Source of the DNA: Acanthaster planci
Lineage: Eukaryota; Echinodermata; Asteroidea; Valvatida; Acanthasteridae
Direction of reading: 5' to 3'
Length of the DNA: 47,660 nt
Assembly (NCBI RefSeq): GCF_001949145.1
Contig: NW_019091359.1
Span: forward strand, 3,544,154 to 3,591,813
The position numbers and the translations under genes are program-made. The notes under the pieces were generated by a model. That model worked only from the letters and a program-made list of their open reading frames with translations, did not search any database and was not told where the DNA came from. Position 1 is the first letter of the stretch, and every line of letters starts with the position of its first letter. This document shows, one piece after another, positions 1-10,918 of this stretch.

Positions 1-356
1 TTTATCATTCCAAGTATAACCCAAAATGCACGTGTTTCTATTGTGTTCACTCAGTAACATCAAATACAGAGTAGTTCTGCTGTAAAGTAGAACTCATTTT
101 GGTCAATCCGTTACATTTTGTGCACAAACGCAGTATATATGGATTTAGAACACCAAGAGTGCATGTCAGTTTCCATTTCTGATAATGTGTCAACAGGAGT
201 CAACATAACACCTTATTGTTAGCATTGTTTGGTGAAAAAAGTTTGGAGAGCATAGTTCAAAAGCCTTTATACTTCTGTAATTTCCTTGAACTTTGGGGGT
301 CAATCAGTGCATCCCTCTGGTGCTGCATTTGAGATTTGTTTTGACCTTGCTTACAG

Positions 357-542
357 GTTGGTGAACTGCAGAAGCTGGGTTCTTTGCTGAAGGAGTTTGC
401 TCATACTGCAGTGACTAACGCTGAGAAGGTGGTAGCAAACAAACAATCCAAGCAACAATACCTGGATCTAGAGAAAGCCTTGACAGCCAAGCGTAACGAT
501 GTCAAGAGCAAAATGGATGCCATCTTGGCCACTCTATATTAA
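357..542 (+). CDS. C-terminal exon of an unidentified helical protein (partial)
   Basis: A pyrimidine-rich acceptor ending in TTACAG at 351-356 is followed by an open frame of 61 codons ending in TAA at 540-542. The peptide begins VGELQKLGSLLKEF and ends KMDAILATLY. It is rich in Lys, Glu, Leu, Gln and Ala, with heptad-like spacing of hydrophobic residues, so an alpha-helical or coiled-coil C-terminus is likely. The reading frame is phase 0 if the intron lies exactly at 356/357. Upstream exons lie outside the window, so only the end of the protein is visible. I do not recognise the family. Several small coiled-coil complex subunits end in this way, but no residue pattern decides between them. 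The gene runs towards LSM8, which is on the opposite strand. Confidence 0.7.
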   Translation, partial: VGELQKLGSLLKEFAHTAVTNAEKVVANKQSKQQYLDLEKALTAKRNDVKSKMDAILATLY

Positions 543-2146
543 ACTTGTTCAGACTTGTTCTCTTGGGCCCCCCTTTTATAAAACAAAGTATTAAATATTT
601 ACTTTGCCAAGTCACTTTAGTGCACATGAAATTTAGGAAATTTTGTAAAGGTTCCATGTTTGATGTGGGATGTTTTTTTTGGGGGGGGGCACTGCATCAT
701 TTAAAAGTCAATAAATGGCCACAAGAGATGAATAGTTTGATTAATGTAATTACTTGATTCAATCAGCTCATGCAGCACATTTTTATAGCAACCCAAATCA
801 AGTACTATTGCATAATCAGTGGATTTCAATTTGTCTATGTTTGGTTTTTCTTTGGTATGTGGGTCTACTAGCAAATTTAGAAATTTCATCATTTTAGTGA
901 AGTGGCAAAATAGCCAAAGATCACTTTTTCCATTCCTGCTTCTCAGAAGCACGTTTACATCAGTGCACTGTACATGGGCCTTTTACTGACATGACATAGT
1001 GAACACTTGAATTCCAATGCAGAGATACCAGCCAGTGTTCTTTGTGGCCTCTGTACAGAGAGTAAGGCTTACATCCAGATTTTTCCCCATATGAAGTACA
1101 CAGGGACATGTTGACAATAGATGCAACCGTCACTCTGGAAGCCCGTTTTGGAGAGGCTTTCACTCTTACTGCGTAACAAGTGTTTTCTTTTCATGCATGA
1201 AGACCATAATAAAGAGGATGTTGATCTCTGGTTTAAATGCAGTAGTTGGACAGTCTTACAAGCTTTTAGAGAGATTTTTTTTATCTCTGCTGGCAAAATG
1301 CTTATGTAGATTTGTTATGTTGGTAGGAGCTACTTTTTCATCCTCATGGGTCTCTTTAAATATTTTGAAGGAAAATGAGGACTATGTTTTTGGGAATTTC
1401 CATTATGAACTGCTAGGGTTGTGCTTTGTGACTTAAAGAGAAAAATATCTTGCAAAGTACATATGTAAAATGCAGAGACGTGAGAAAATCTTCAAGACAT
1501 GACAAAGTATGTGACAGAATGATAGTCAAGTTTGAACTATGTTGAAATAGCTTGATTTCTGTTAATAAAAAACAGTGGAAAAGATGTTAGAAAGCTTTGT
1601 CCATTGACATTTGCACAGATTATTTGGGGCTGAGTAGGGCTGTAGTACTCAGTTGCCACATACATGTAATTCTCTTTCAAGTTGCCAAATTTAAAATTTC
1701 CAACTAGCATTTTCATCCACACTGAGTCAAACTGGCTACTTTATACATTAGAATATAAATGTACAATGAATGGAATGTCAACATAGGGATTGGCTTGTGT
1801 GGGGTTCTGAATGTGATAATTGTTCAAACCAGAGTACTCTTGACAATAATAAGCAGCAATCACAGAGAACTTCACGAAACAAAAAAAGAGAAAACCAACA
1901 CTTAAAATGTAGATGGTTAAAATCACAAATGTACCTCTTCAGAAGCTTTTACTTAACACAAATAAATTACATGGGTAAACATTTTAATAAAAAAAGGTTT
2001 TCAACAGAAACCTTAATATTATGTAGTTTATTACCAAGAGTCCTCCATTTTCGAGAGATGAACCCAAGATTTTAAAGGCAGGGGTACTGAGGCAGTGTTG
2101 GGGAGAGCAGCAAAAGGAGGCACAGCAGAAAGAAGGGGATGGGGGG
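543..2146. other. 3' UTR of the first gene and intergenic DNA
   Basis: No coding exon is recognisable. A canonical AATAAA lies at 710-715, about 170 bases after the stop, and is the best polyadenylation signal for the upstream gene; another AATAAA is at 1207-1212. A homopolymer tract of T then G lies at 672-689. The rest is AT-rich with only short, unconvincing open frames. Confidence 0.5.
710..715 (+). promoter_or_regulatory. Candidate polyadenylation signal AATAAA
   Basis: AATAAA lies about 170 bases downstream of the stop codon at 540-542 on the same strand, a normal distance for an animal 3' UTR. It was read directly. Cleavage position and use are inferred. Confidence 0.45.
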
Positions 2147-2328
2147 TTACCATGCCATTCCAGTAAACACTGTCTTTATAATTAGGGTTATGGAGTTGCC
2201 AATAGTCATAAAACCGAGTCGAGCTACTTGACGCAAAAGTTTTTCAGCCACAACTTCTGGTGTAGTTTGGAGTGTTACGAATGACTCATACACGGTGTCA
2301 CACAGAGCAGCTGAAATTCTAAAGTTGA
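2147..2328 (-). other. Unassigned 59-codon open frame, possible terminal exon or relic
   Basis: On the minus strand an AG at 2330-2329 is followed by an open frame starting NFRISAALCDTVYESF and ending in a stop at 2149-2147. The composition looks protein-like: a helical stretch, then a hydrophobic segment near the end (GFMTIGNSITLII). It lies about 360 bases beyond the LSM8 stop on the same strand. It is therefore either in the LSM8 3' UTR, or a terminal exon of a gene whose other exons are nested in or beyond LSM8, or a relic. I found no convincing upstream exon between 2329 and 2688, and the acceptor has a weak pyrimidine tract. The family was not recognised. Confidence 0.25.
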
Positions 2329-2688
2329 CTACATGGGAAAATGACCATTCATTTCGTCAAGAGTCCCTTTGATCCTTTCTGCCAATCCATCAACCCATAC
2401 AAGTCAATCTGAAGTAGAACGCCCTTTGACACCCAACAATCCTGGTATGGCAACCGCTGTGTATATTTGTAGTGGTTTCCATAATGTTCTCACAGTAGCA
2501 GTTTACCGTGTGCACATTAATGCATCTACATCCTATGAAATGTGCAGGTGTTTAATAGGCCACATAGACACACCTCAGCTATTCAATGGTCGGAGGGATG
2601 AAAAAAAGTACCAGCAGAAGTTAGAAACAACTCGCAGGAGTTCTGAGAAGTTGGATAACGAGTCCTGATGAGAAGGCATAAACCACTG

Positions 2689-4863
2689 TCAATGTACCAC
2701 TGGGTTAAGAGGTTCTGCCTTGACATTGGATAAGTCTAGGGCACTATCAGTCTCCTCATCAATCTCACCGATGATGGCTCTGGAGACAAAAACAAAGTCA
2801 ATTTTGATCAATTTGCAGTTTCATAATAATGTTTAACCAATGAGAAAGAAATACAAGTATCAACGGTCACTGTGGACATTATGCAGATCAGTTACCTGTC
2901 TGGCAGAAGAACATGTATTGCCTACCTGTTATTTTCTGACAAGTTAGAAACTACATGTACTTGGGAATAAGTCTATCCTGGTTAGAAACATGCTGCATTG
3001 ATAGTCAAGTCATGCCAATATTATAAGAAAACATAAAAAAAGCTGTACCAATTAAGTCATTACTTGAACATACTTCACAGGAATAGCTTCTGGCTAGAAG
3101 TACAAAAATGATAGTAGAAACAAGCAGTGCCAATTTTTGAAAATGAGGACTGCTTCACTGTATGCTCGTACAACACACTGGAACGCAGGTTCCCTTTCTA
3201 CAGAGCAATGTTCTCAAAAGCTAAAGTGTCTAACACTTACATGTTGTCACCTCTGATGATATACAGTCCCAACACCACTTGCTCCACTCCTGAGGCGCTA
3301 TTATAGACTCGCTCATGACTCTCATCTAAGATGAGGTTGATTGTCTGGTCAAAACCCTTTAGAGTTCCCTGAAAATTATGGATGAAATAGTTTAAATGGT
3401 AAAAGAAACAGATGTCTAGTGGAGGGGGAAGAAGCTGATCTTCTTGACCTTATTAAATCTAAAGAATCTAATTATCAATATTCTGCTTTTAAGTTTAAAG
3501 CGTAACTGTTTATAGTTGGTATTTGAATGATAGTACAACCATTTGCCCATCAGCTAAGCATTTCAAGATTCAAGGTCATACTCTACATGCAAAAACAAAA
3601 TATAAAATAAAAATGGCACACTTAACTATTTTAGGTTTACAGTGTATATAAAATACACCATAAATTCTAACATCAAATTTCATTAATGCTTCAAATGTAG
3701 AGGCTGCCCGCCCGAGGCGGATTTCTCTTTATTTGAAAGTCCAGAAAACTAGAATTCGAATCTGTTCTTTCATAAAATCCAGCTTAGAAAAATTCTTACC
3801 ACGATTTGTCTACCATCATTTGTAATAACAGATACTGTGTCTGTATGTTAACTGGCCAAGGAAAACATCAAAGTAATAAAGACTGGCATTTGTGGAAGAA
3901 ATCTGTGATTATATGTACTTCTAGAAACAAAACAGCAGACAGTGTTCCATACACAGACATTACTAACTTTCCCCTGCAGTGGCATATCGGCCTAAAAACT
4001 CATATTTAGCAGGGAAAAATTGAAGCACTTTCTTAGAAAATACTCAGACCTTTCTCTTTGTGTTTGTGCACAGGGTGTCACTGTCAAGTGATGTCCTTAT
4101 ATGGAACTCTTTCCAAGGTACACCAAATATTCTGCCAATATACAATCTGCCATTATTTTGGAATTTCTGAAGATCATGATGTAAGATTGTGCCCTAAGAT
4201 CAACAATAGTGCAGTGATCAATCATGATGATCCTGAGGATCAACCTATCACTTCAGGAACCAGTCATACTTAAGTACATAGATATATGCAAATTCCACCC
4301 TTGACCAGCAACAACTACTTGAACTAGTCTACAACTGGCCCAGCACTGGTTGAACTTTTATCACATTCCTGCCAACCTTAGCTCCCTTTTTTGGTCAGAT
4401 CTAAAGCTGCTACCAGTGTGAAGTTAGTTCCTTGTTCGACATTCAATGTTGAACAAGTAACCATTTGATCATGTTGATATTTCAACGCTGAATAAGTAAC
4501 CAGTCATGCCAGTTGACAATTCAGGGTACACACCCTAGAAATGATGGAGTGAAAAAGGGACAAAAAACCAAACTGATCTGTCATTGGTTTAATGACATCA
4601 GAACCAGTTGTAATGAATAATAGTGCGAACCTGCACTGTGATCAGTTATTGCGATCCAGATCCGTCATGTCCGTGTGAAACAAACGCGATACGCCCTAAA
4701 TTCACACCGCGCCGCCCAGGCGCTGGGCATGCTAGGCCAAGCCTGCAGGCGCGCCTAGCGCCTACGTCCGGAAATTGAACTTGGCTACGTAGGCAAAATG
4801 CAAAATTTACGGGACTTCTTTGAAAAGGATACGATTGATGTAACTTTCTAAGCCTGATGCCAT
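2689..4863 (-). CDS. LSM8: U6 snRNA-associated Sm-like protein LSm8
   Basis: LSm8 is the subunit that defines the nuclear LSm2-8 ring, which binds the 3' U-tail of U6 snRNA and supports U4/U6.U5 assembly and nuclear RNA decay. Coding exons in order are 4863-4833, 3840-3800, 3368-3241 and 2779-2689. Lengths of 31, 41, 128 and 91 sum to 291 bases, giving 96 residues plus stop, the same length as human LSM8. The protein starts MASGLESYINHTVSV. Sm1 is visible as GRQIVGTLKGFDQTINLIL with the following DESHERV. Sm2 is the stretch GLYIIRGDNIAIIGEIDEE. The tail ends EPLNPVVH, as in orthologues. All introns are GT-AG and phases match. It is transcribed away from MRPL2, and the two start codons lie about 1.9 kb apart. 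No defect is visible. Confidence 0.97.
2780..4832 (-). other. LSM8 introns (three)
   Basis: The introns are 2780-3240, 3369-3799 and 3841-4832. The largest, intron 1, contains a GC-rich patch at about 4690-4775 with several GCGCC/GGCGC palindromic words, unlike the AT-rich surroundings. That patch may be part of the CpG-rich 5' end of the gene. I looked for box C/D snoRNA motifs and found no pair of boxes at suitable spacing. Confidence 0.6.
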
Positions 4864-6739
4864 GACGAAAAATACGAAGATGTATCTTATAACACCACTT
4901 GATGAAAATTTTACTCAGTGCTAAAAACGTTTCTTTCACGATCAACTGGGTGCTGCCATGTTAGTCTCGTTCACAAATAACTTTATATTGTGGGGGATAG
5001 AAAAGTACAATAATACTAAATCATTAAAATTATGAAAAGCTTTAGTTTATATTATTTGGATATAAAATAAAAATTGTTTCAAGGGAAACAGATTTTTCAA
5101 AGGAAACACATTTTCCTGAAAAACACTATTAATTATCTAACTGCTTTTGGCTTTGGCCCGGGCGCGGCGCGCGGCGGCGATAATTAAGCGCGCGCGCGGT
5201 GGGTGGCGCCCTTCATGATCAACACTGTCGGTGTGTATGTATGTTGTGGCAGAAATGTGAGTTATATTGCCGAGTTTTGCATGCTGCAGTTGTTTTTGTC
5301 GTTAGTTCTGATACAATTTTTAGGTTCTGTTCGTTACTTTGATAAAAGTTTGCAATCTTTATTATACCTGCGGGGGGGGGGCGTCGGAACTTGAAGTTTG
5401 TACTTTTGTCGGCCAGTCATGCAGTACTTAAGTTGTAGGCTAGGCCAGTACTGAGCGAGGAAGGCTGGGCCTGGGGGGGAAGGTCGGACCCAGGAATGGC
5501 GAGGGGAGGGAGGACAGGTCACGGTTGTGTTTTCCTTTGTAAATTTCAAGTCACTTGTAGATCAAGGGACAGATGATTTTTATAGCATGTAGAGGGGAGG
5601 TTGGATGTAAAGGTCATTGTGACTGTCAGTTTCTTGTTTGTTTTGTTAATGTGAATGAAAAGTTTTAAGGGGGGGGTAGAACTAGAACTTCGAACTATAG
5701 AAGGGTAAATTCATCCCAAGAACTATGAGGCTTTTTGTAATGCCTCTCCGATGGGTGGAACGGTAAGGTGTTTAGTTCTAGGTGAGATTATAATTAGAGT
5801 TGGACACCTGCTCACCATTAAACCAGGTCGGGGACCAAACCACAATCTTGCGACAACGCCAGACTATGCATACGCCGCTCGTTTGTGTAACAATGACATA
5901 ATTTTGAATTATTTCGAGATCACGGTTCGCAGATGACATCGATCTCTTTATCGGCCAAAAACTTCAATACAATTGCTCTTATTGATCAAATTTACAGGAA
6001 ACATGCTACCCAAGATCTAAAAGAAACTTCCTTTCATTTAGTAGCTATAAAAGTGGATTGAGGAGATTTTTCTGTCGAATCTTCCACTGGATGTGTCAAT
6101 TTCGGTGGGCAGGCGAGTCCAATCCTGCCAATGAAAACGTTTATGTGAAAAAAAAAAGCTTTGCCTAAGTTTACTTCATGCATGAAAATGTTGCCATTAA
6201 AAATCTCTATCGATTCACCGTGGCAAATTTCATGTTTACAGTGGTGTTTTTCCAAAATAGCAAACCAGTTTTGCCATAGACTCGAAAAGTTATGGCAACA
6301 GTGGCCCAGTTGGCTGCTGGCATTTCAAATCTCGCTATTATCCCAAAATCGCACAGGAAAATTCCTTCATCGTCACGTGACCTGATAAAAATGATGTCAT
6401 TGCCGCTTGAAAGCGACATAAGCAGAAAGTAGGGACGTCGCTAGATTGTAGCTTGGTCCATGACCTGTTTACTTCTATTTGTTCAAAAAGGAAGTGGATG
6501 ACACTTTTGCTTTGTATTTCTTAATTAATGACGTAAAATGCTTATTTTAGAAAGTCAGTGATACATAGAATGTATCCACATCGATAACATTTGAATAGGT
6601 GTAGACCAAGTTGCCTCAAATTAATATTTGGTTAACTTTTATAGAACCTTTTCCCAACTACCACAGCAAAATGTTGATGTTAAATAATGAATTTTTTTCC
6701 TTTTATTACAGAATTGCTGGTGATGTATATATAAACACA
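4864..6739. promoter_or_regulatory. Divergent promoter interval between LSM8 and MRPL2
   Basis: The two genes are head to head with no coding exon between their start codons. The core at about 5155-5215 is strikingly GC- and CpG-rich, with runs such as GGGCGCGGCGCGCGGCGGCG and a CG-repeat beginning near 5190, in otherwise AT-rich sequence. This fits a CpG-type bidirectional promoter. An acceptor, a T-rich tract ending CAG at 6709-6711, starts the MRPL2 first coding exon, so MRPL2 has at least one noncoding exon upstream. A GTAAGG donor-like site at about 5763 is one candidate for its end, but I cannot fix it. No TATA box is evident. Confidence 0.5.
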
Positions 6740-9453
6740 ATGGCACTTGCAGTATTATGCCGAAGCTTACAGTCTCTCACACTGAGAAGGCAACATGACT
6801 GTCAACAAATAATCAGGACTATTCGTCATTACATATTGAGCCCACAGATATATTCAAACCACCTGCTATCAGGACGATTGCCAGTTAATTCAACAATGGC
6901 ATCTGTCAGTCAGCTGGGACAAAGTGAATCAAAAAGCTTATTGCTCAACTTGAGAAAGTCTGAAATTCACACATCAGCTGTTGTTGGAAAGTTTGTGCCA
7001 TGGAAGAATACGCCAAAATACACTATCAGGCCTCTGGGTCTGAAAAAGTCAGCTGGACGTAACAGAACAGGTTATTATCCATGTTTCTAGTTTAATTAGA
7101 TTTGTGGTTAAGCACATATCCAATACAAGTTTGACCCAGATTTCTTGTTGAAAGGCTTTAAAATTGTTCTGGCGGCTGCAGATATGATTTCATCTAAGAA
7201 CTGCATAACTTTGAGTATTAAGAGACAGTCTTACAGGTTTTGCAGTAATTTTGATGGATTTAGTACCGAGTCCATTCACCAGCCTATAGATGATATGGGG
7301 CTTCATTTCTTCATTTGGTCAAAGTACAAAGAATTGACTAAGGTTCATGGTTGTTGCATAGTGTTGACTGTTGCCTGATTCGAAAATGCCACTACCAAAG
7401 AATCTCTAGGGTTAGGGTTAGTGCTTTCACAGAGGTTTGACCAAACCCACAGGAGGAACCAGGAAGTTTCTGCAGGTTGGCAGGGAAAGATTCAGACAAG
7501 GCTTGTAATTTTTCATAAAGAGACTCATTAAAAATTGTGTGACACAGATGACTAATTAACTAGCCTGTCTTACTGGCGGGAAATTATTTTGGGCAATTCG
7601 TGCAGTTATAAATCTAATTGGCTCATCATAAAGTCAGGTGGATTTTAATGGTTTGAGGTTAATGTAGTCATCTTGATAATGACAACAACCCAGATCAATA
7701 TGTGCCGATGAAATGTCTTCATTATCTTTATCTGAATGCTATTGTTGCGGAATGTCAGACTTTTTGTATGCCCCTTGATGGCAGGTGTCACACAGAGATG
7801 TTGCAAGAGGTTTATGTGAATGAATGAATGAAGTCAGCAAGACACCCCCCTTACTGTTTCTTCTGTGGCCTGTCTTTTTAGGAAGAATCACAGTAACTGG
7901 ACGTGGAGGGGGTCACAAACGGCGCTATCGCATGATTGACTTCAAACGTATTGGGCCAGAAAAGGGGGAACCACTTGTGGAGAAAGTGTTGGGTATTCGT
8001 TATGATCCTTGTCGGACTGCTAACATCGCTTTGATAGCTGGTGGCAATCGTAAACGTTGGATTCTAGCGACAGTCAACATGGAAGCTGGTGACATCATCA
8101 AAACCTCGGGTGCTATTGGTAGAATGACAGGTTAGACTGAAGCAAGGGAGAAATTGACTTGTTGCTGTGTTGACTGTAGTCATATAGATAATTTCAGTTT
8201 TTTTGCAGAATTCAAACTTGCTGGAACTGCTCATACTCAAGTTAGGCAAATATGCATATTTATGGACCATACTTACTTGAAATTGATTCAGTGAACTTCT
8301 GATAACCATTTTCAGAATGACTTATTCTAGCTTGAAACAATTAGAACATGACATCCATTAGCAAGAAGCTGCATTCCTTTAGTATTGTGAAAGAAACAAG
8401 CCAAGATTCAAGATGTTTCCTTGGAATTCTTGCTGTGTCTTAAATTCCTCTTTGATATCTTCTTAGTTGCTGCAAACGAAGGAGACGCCTACCCCTTAGG
8501 GGCTCTTCCCATAGGCTGTCTGGTCCACAACATTGAGCTCTTTGAGGGTGAAGGTGGACGCTTTGTTCGAGCAGCTGGAACAAGTGCTCAGCTTATTCGT
8601 AAGACAGGGGGTCAGGTGATTCTACAGTTACCTTCCAAACAACAAATCAGCGTCAGTGAGAAGTGTATGGCAACAGTGGGTCGTGTCTCCAATGAGAATC
8701 ATAATAAAAAACCAATCGGTGAGTGTTCTATTTAAAAAATATTCAAGTTAAAGAGCTGTACTGAATTGCAAATCTACCAACTCATATCAAATCTTAGGAG
8801 GGATGCATCCACACTACTTCAAAGCAGCTTCATAGAGATCATGAATGACTCGTCCATCTTCATCATATTCATGAGTGTAAAAACATACACTTGTTCTCTA
8901 ACCCCGCCCCCATTAAAGAGTGCACAGGAAAATCATGACTGCCTTTCATTATTTTTCAGTCTTAAGTGTATTTAGGCTGTTAACCCCAGCACCTGTTTTG
9001 TTTGTTCATGATGACAAAAAAGAATGATCCCTTGGCTTGATAGACAATCTCTTGTTCCAAGGTGATTCACACAGATATTGACATATCAGACTCCTGCAGT
9101 ACCAAGCTATAATGTCTCATACATCCGCATGTCCATAGCTCTGGCTTAGCAGAAATCTTTTATGTCTGTGGTACATTGGTAAGACAGCCTTCAAAGCAGT
9201 TATACTGGAGCACTTCTTTTTTTGTATTTGTATTTCCGAATTGGTCACAGTTGATTATCTCTGATTAATAACCATTGATGACATGATCTTCCTTATTGTA
9301 GGTAAAGCTGGTCGCAATCGATGGCTTGGCAGGCGACCATCTAGTGGTCTATGGCAGAGGAAAGGTGGTTGGGCAGGCAGAAAGATCAAACCTATTCCAC
9401 CCATTAAGGTCTACCAAAGAGCCAACACAACAGGCACACATATTGATGTATGA
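6740..9453 (+). CDS. MRPL2: Mitochondrial large-subunit ribosomal protein uL2m
   Basis: uL2m sits near the peptidyl-transferase centre of the mitochondrial ribosome. Coding exons are 6740-7070, 7882-8130, 8467-8718 and 9302-9453 (331, 249, 252 and 152 bases), giving 327 residues plus stop; the human protein has 305. The first about 100 residues are poorly conserved and fit a mitochondrial targeting presequence. The L2 core follows, with [27 protein letters not shown]-like [32 protein letters not shown] and [12 protein letters not shown]. The C-terminal core has [11 protein letters not shown] and RKGGWAGRK. Introns are all phase 1 and GT-AG. The ATG is the first in frame after the acceptor at 6711. 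Residue 296 is Gln in WQRKGGWAG, where the human protein has His. It is convergent with MFSD3. Confidence 0.97.
7071..9301 (+). other. MRPL2 introns (three)
   Basis: The introns are 7071-7881, 8131-8466 and 8719-9301. Intron 1 contains a short telomere-like GGGTTAGGGTTAG at about 7409 and a GAAT microsatellite near 7817-7830. Intron 3 contains an ATGATGA word near 9007, but no D box at snoRNA distance. No other structured element was seen. Confidence 0.6.
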
Positions 9454-10918
9454 CAGTGACAGGTGAAAGTCTACACAAGGATTTGTTGTTCTTCCTAAAA
9501 CCTGTCTCCACATAAGGAGAAAAATGTCATCAGTAAGTCCTCTCAGTCCTACTAGACTGTCCTCTTCTACTACATTTCGTCCTCGGTTCTACTGTAGCAC
9601 CTCTACAAGGATCAGGGCATTTTTGGCGGACTGCAAATTTCTGTGCAACCAAACTGAACTGAAATTTCACCATGTAATTTGATCTGCATGAGCATTTTCA
9701 TTTGCTCAACACAAGTTTATGTTCATTGCATTATCAGTACAGTGTACTGTGACTTGGCCCTCCTTTTGCTGTAACCGTCAAACGCAGTAAAAAATTCCTT
9801 CCATTTCCCCTGTACAGTACATGTACATATCATATGTCACTTGACTGATTTTGACTGATAGAACATGTTTTGAGAGTGTATCTTTGCATAAGAGGGTTAA
9901 GCAACTGTTTATGACCAACCTGTATTTCAGCAAATGACTATTTTGCAACCTTGTTAGAGACTGTAAACTTTAAGCACACATTGTCTTTTCTACAGACATC
10001 TGGAGATTAAGACAGATCAAGTCCGTATTCCCACAGCTGTCTTTGAAGAGCTGTGTCTTTTATTATGAAAAAAAAACCTAGTCTACAATTGACAATCCCT
10101 GTGTTCCTTCAATGTATGTGTAGCCGTGGAGAAAGTTTAGACCCTGCTCACCTGTTAGTGAATTTCAAAAAAGAAACCAAATTGTCAAGAAACCACATGT
10201 ATTGTACTTCTTCAAAATCAAAGCAATAGACATTTTATGAGAAGTATTGGGTAATAAATTACACAGATTCAACTACATCATTTCCCAAATGTTGCACAAT
10301 AAAAAACCAAAAGTTTACAAATTATTTAATATAAAATTCTGTTTCACTAGTTTGACTCTTGTCAAAATGACTGTGAAGGTTAAAGAGATATCAACCCGTA
10401 TGCCAGAAAAAATCCACGGGAGACCAAACAGTTTTCCTGCAGTGTCAGGAGTACTGATGTAGTTCATCAGCTTTATAAACTTGTAAAAAACTGGGCAAGG
10501 ATTGCCCAGGAGACTAGAATAAGTTAATTGTTCTCAAGAAAACTATAAAAATACGGCAATTTGTAATGCAACATTTATGCAATATGATGCAACGGACATT
10601 TAATTAAGCCTGGCATCTACTCAAGAATTGTTGGTCTCAAAACAATTTCATTTAAACAAGTTTCTATAAATTTTAGTAATTGATCCTTACATTATGAAAG
10701 AAGTTTATACAAATCATAAAGTGGAGTTTTCATTCTTTACATCAATGTCATATCCGCTGTCAAAAGTGAAATAAATGTTTCTAACAGCCAAACAAAAGGC
10801 AAATTGCCAAACTCTATGAAAACAGGATCAATTATTTCTTTCAGTTGTGCATTCTACTTTTAAAAGTACAGAAATACCCTGAAGGATAAACATGCTTATA
10901 AAAGGCTATTTTTAGAGT
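9454..10918. other. Convergent 3' UTR region of MRPL2 and MFSD3
   Basis: No coding exon is seen. Plus-strand AATAAA words at about 10251 and 10296, and another at about 10770, could end MRPL2. Minus-strand signals, read as TTTATT or TTTAAT on the plus strand at about 10056, 10325 and 10600, could end MFSD3. The two transcripts may overlap. I cannot place either end. Confidence 0.45.

Noticed and set aside
7405-7425. Telomere-like GGGTTAGGGTTAG
   Set aside because: Only two units within an intron; too short to suggest an internal telomeric array.
9000-9100. Possible box C/D snoRNA in MRPL2 intron 3 (ATGATGA near 9007)
   Set aside because: No CTGA D box or terminal stem at the expected distance.
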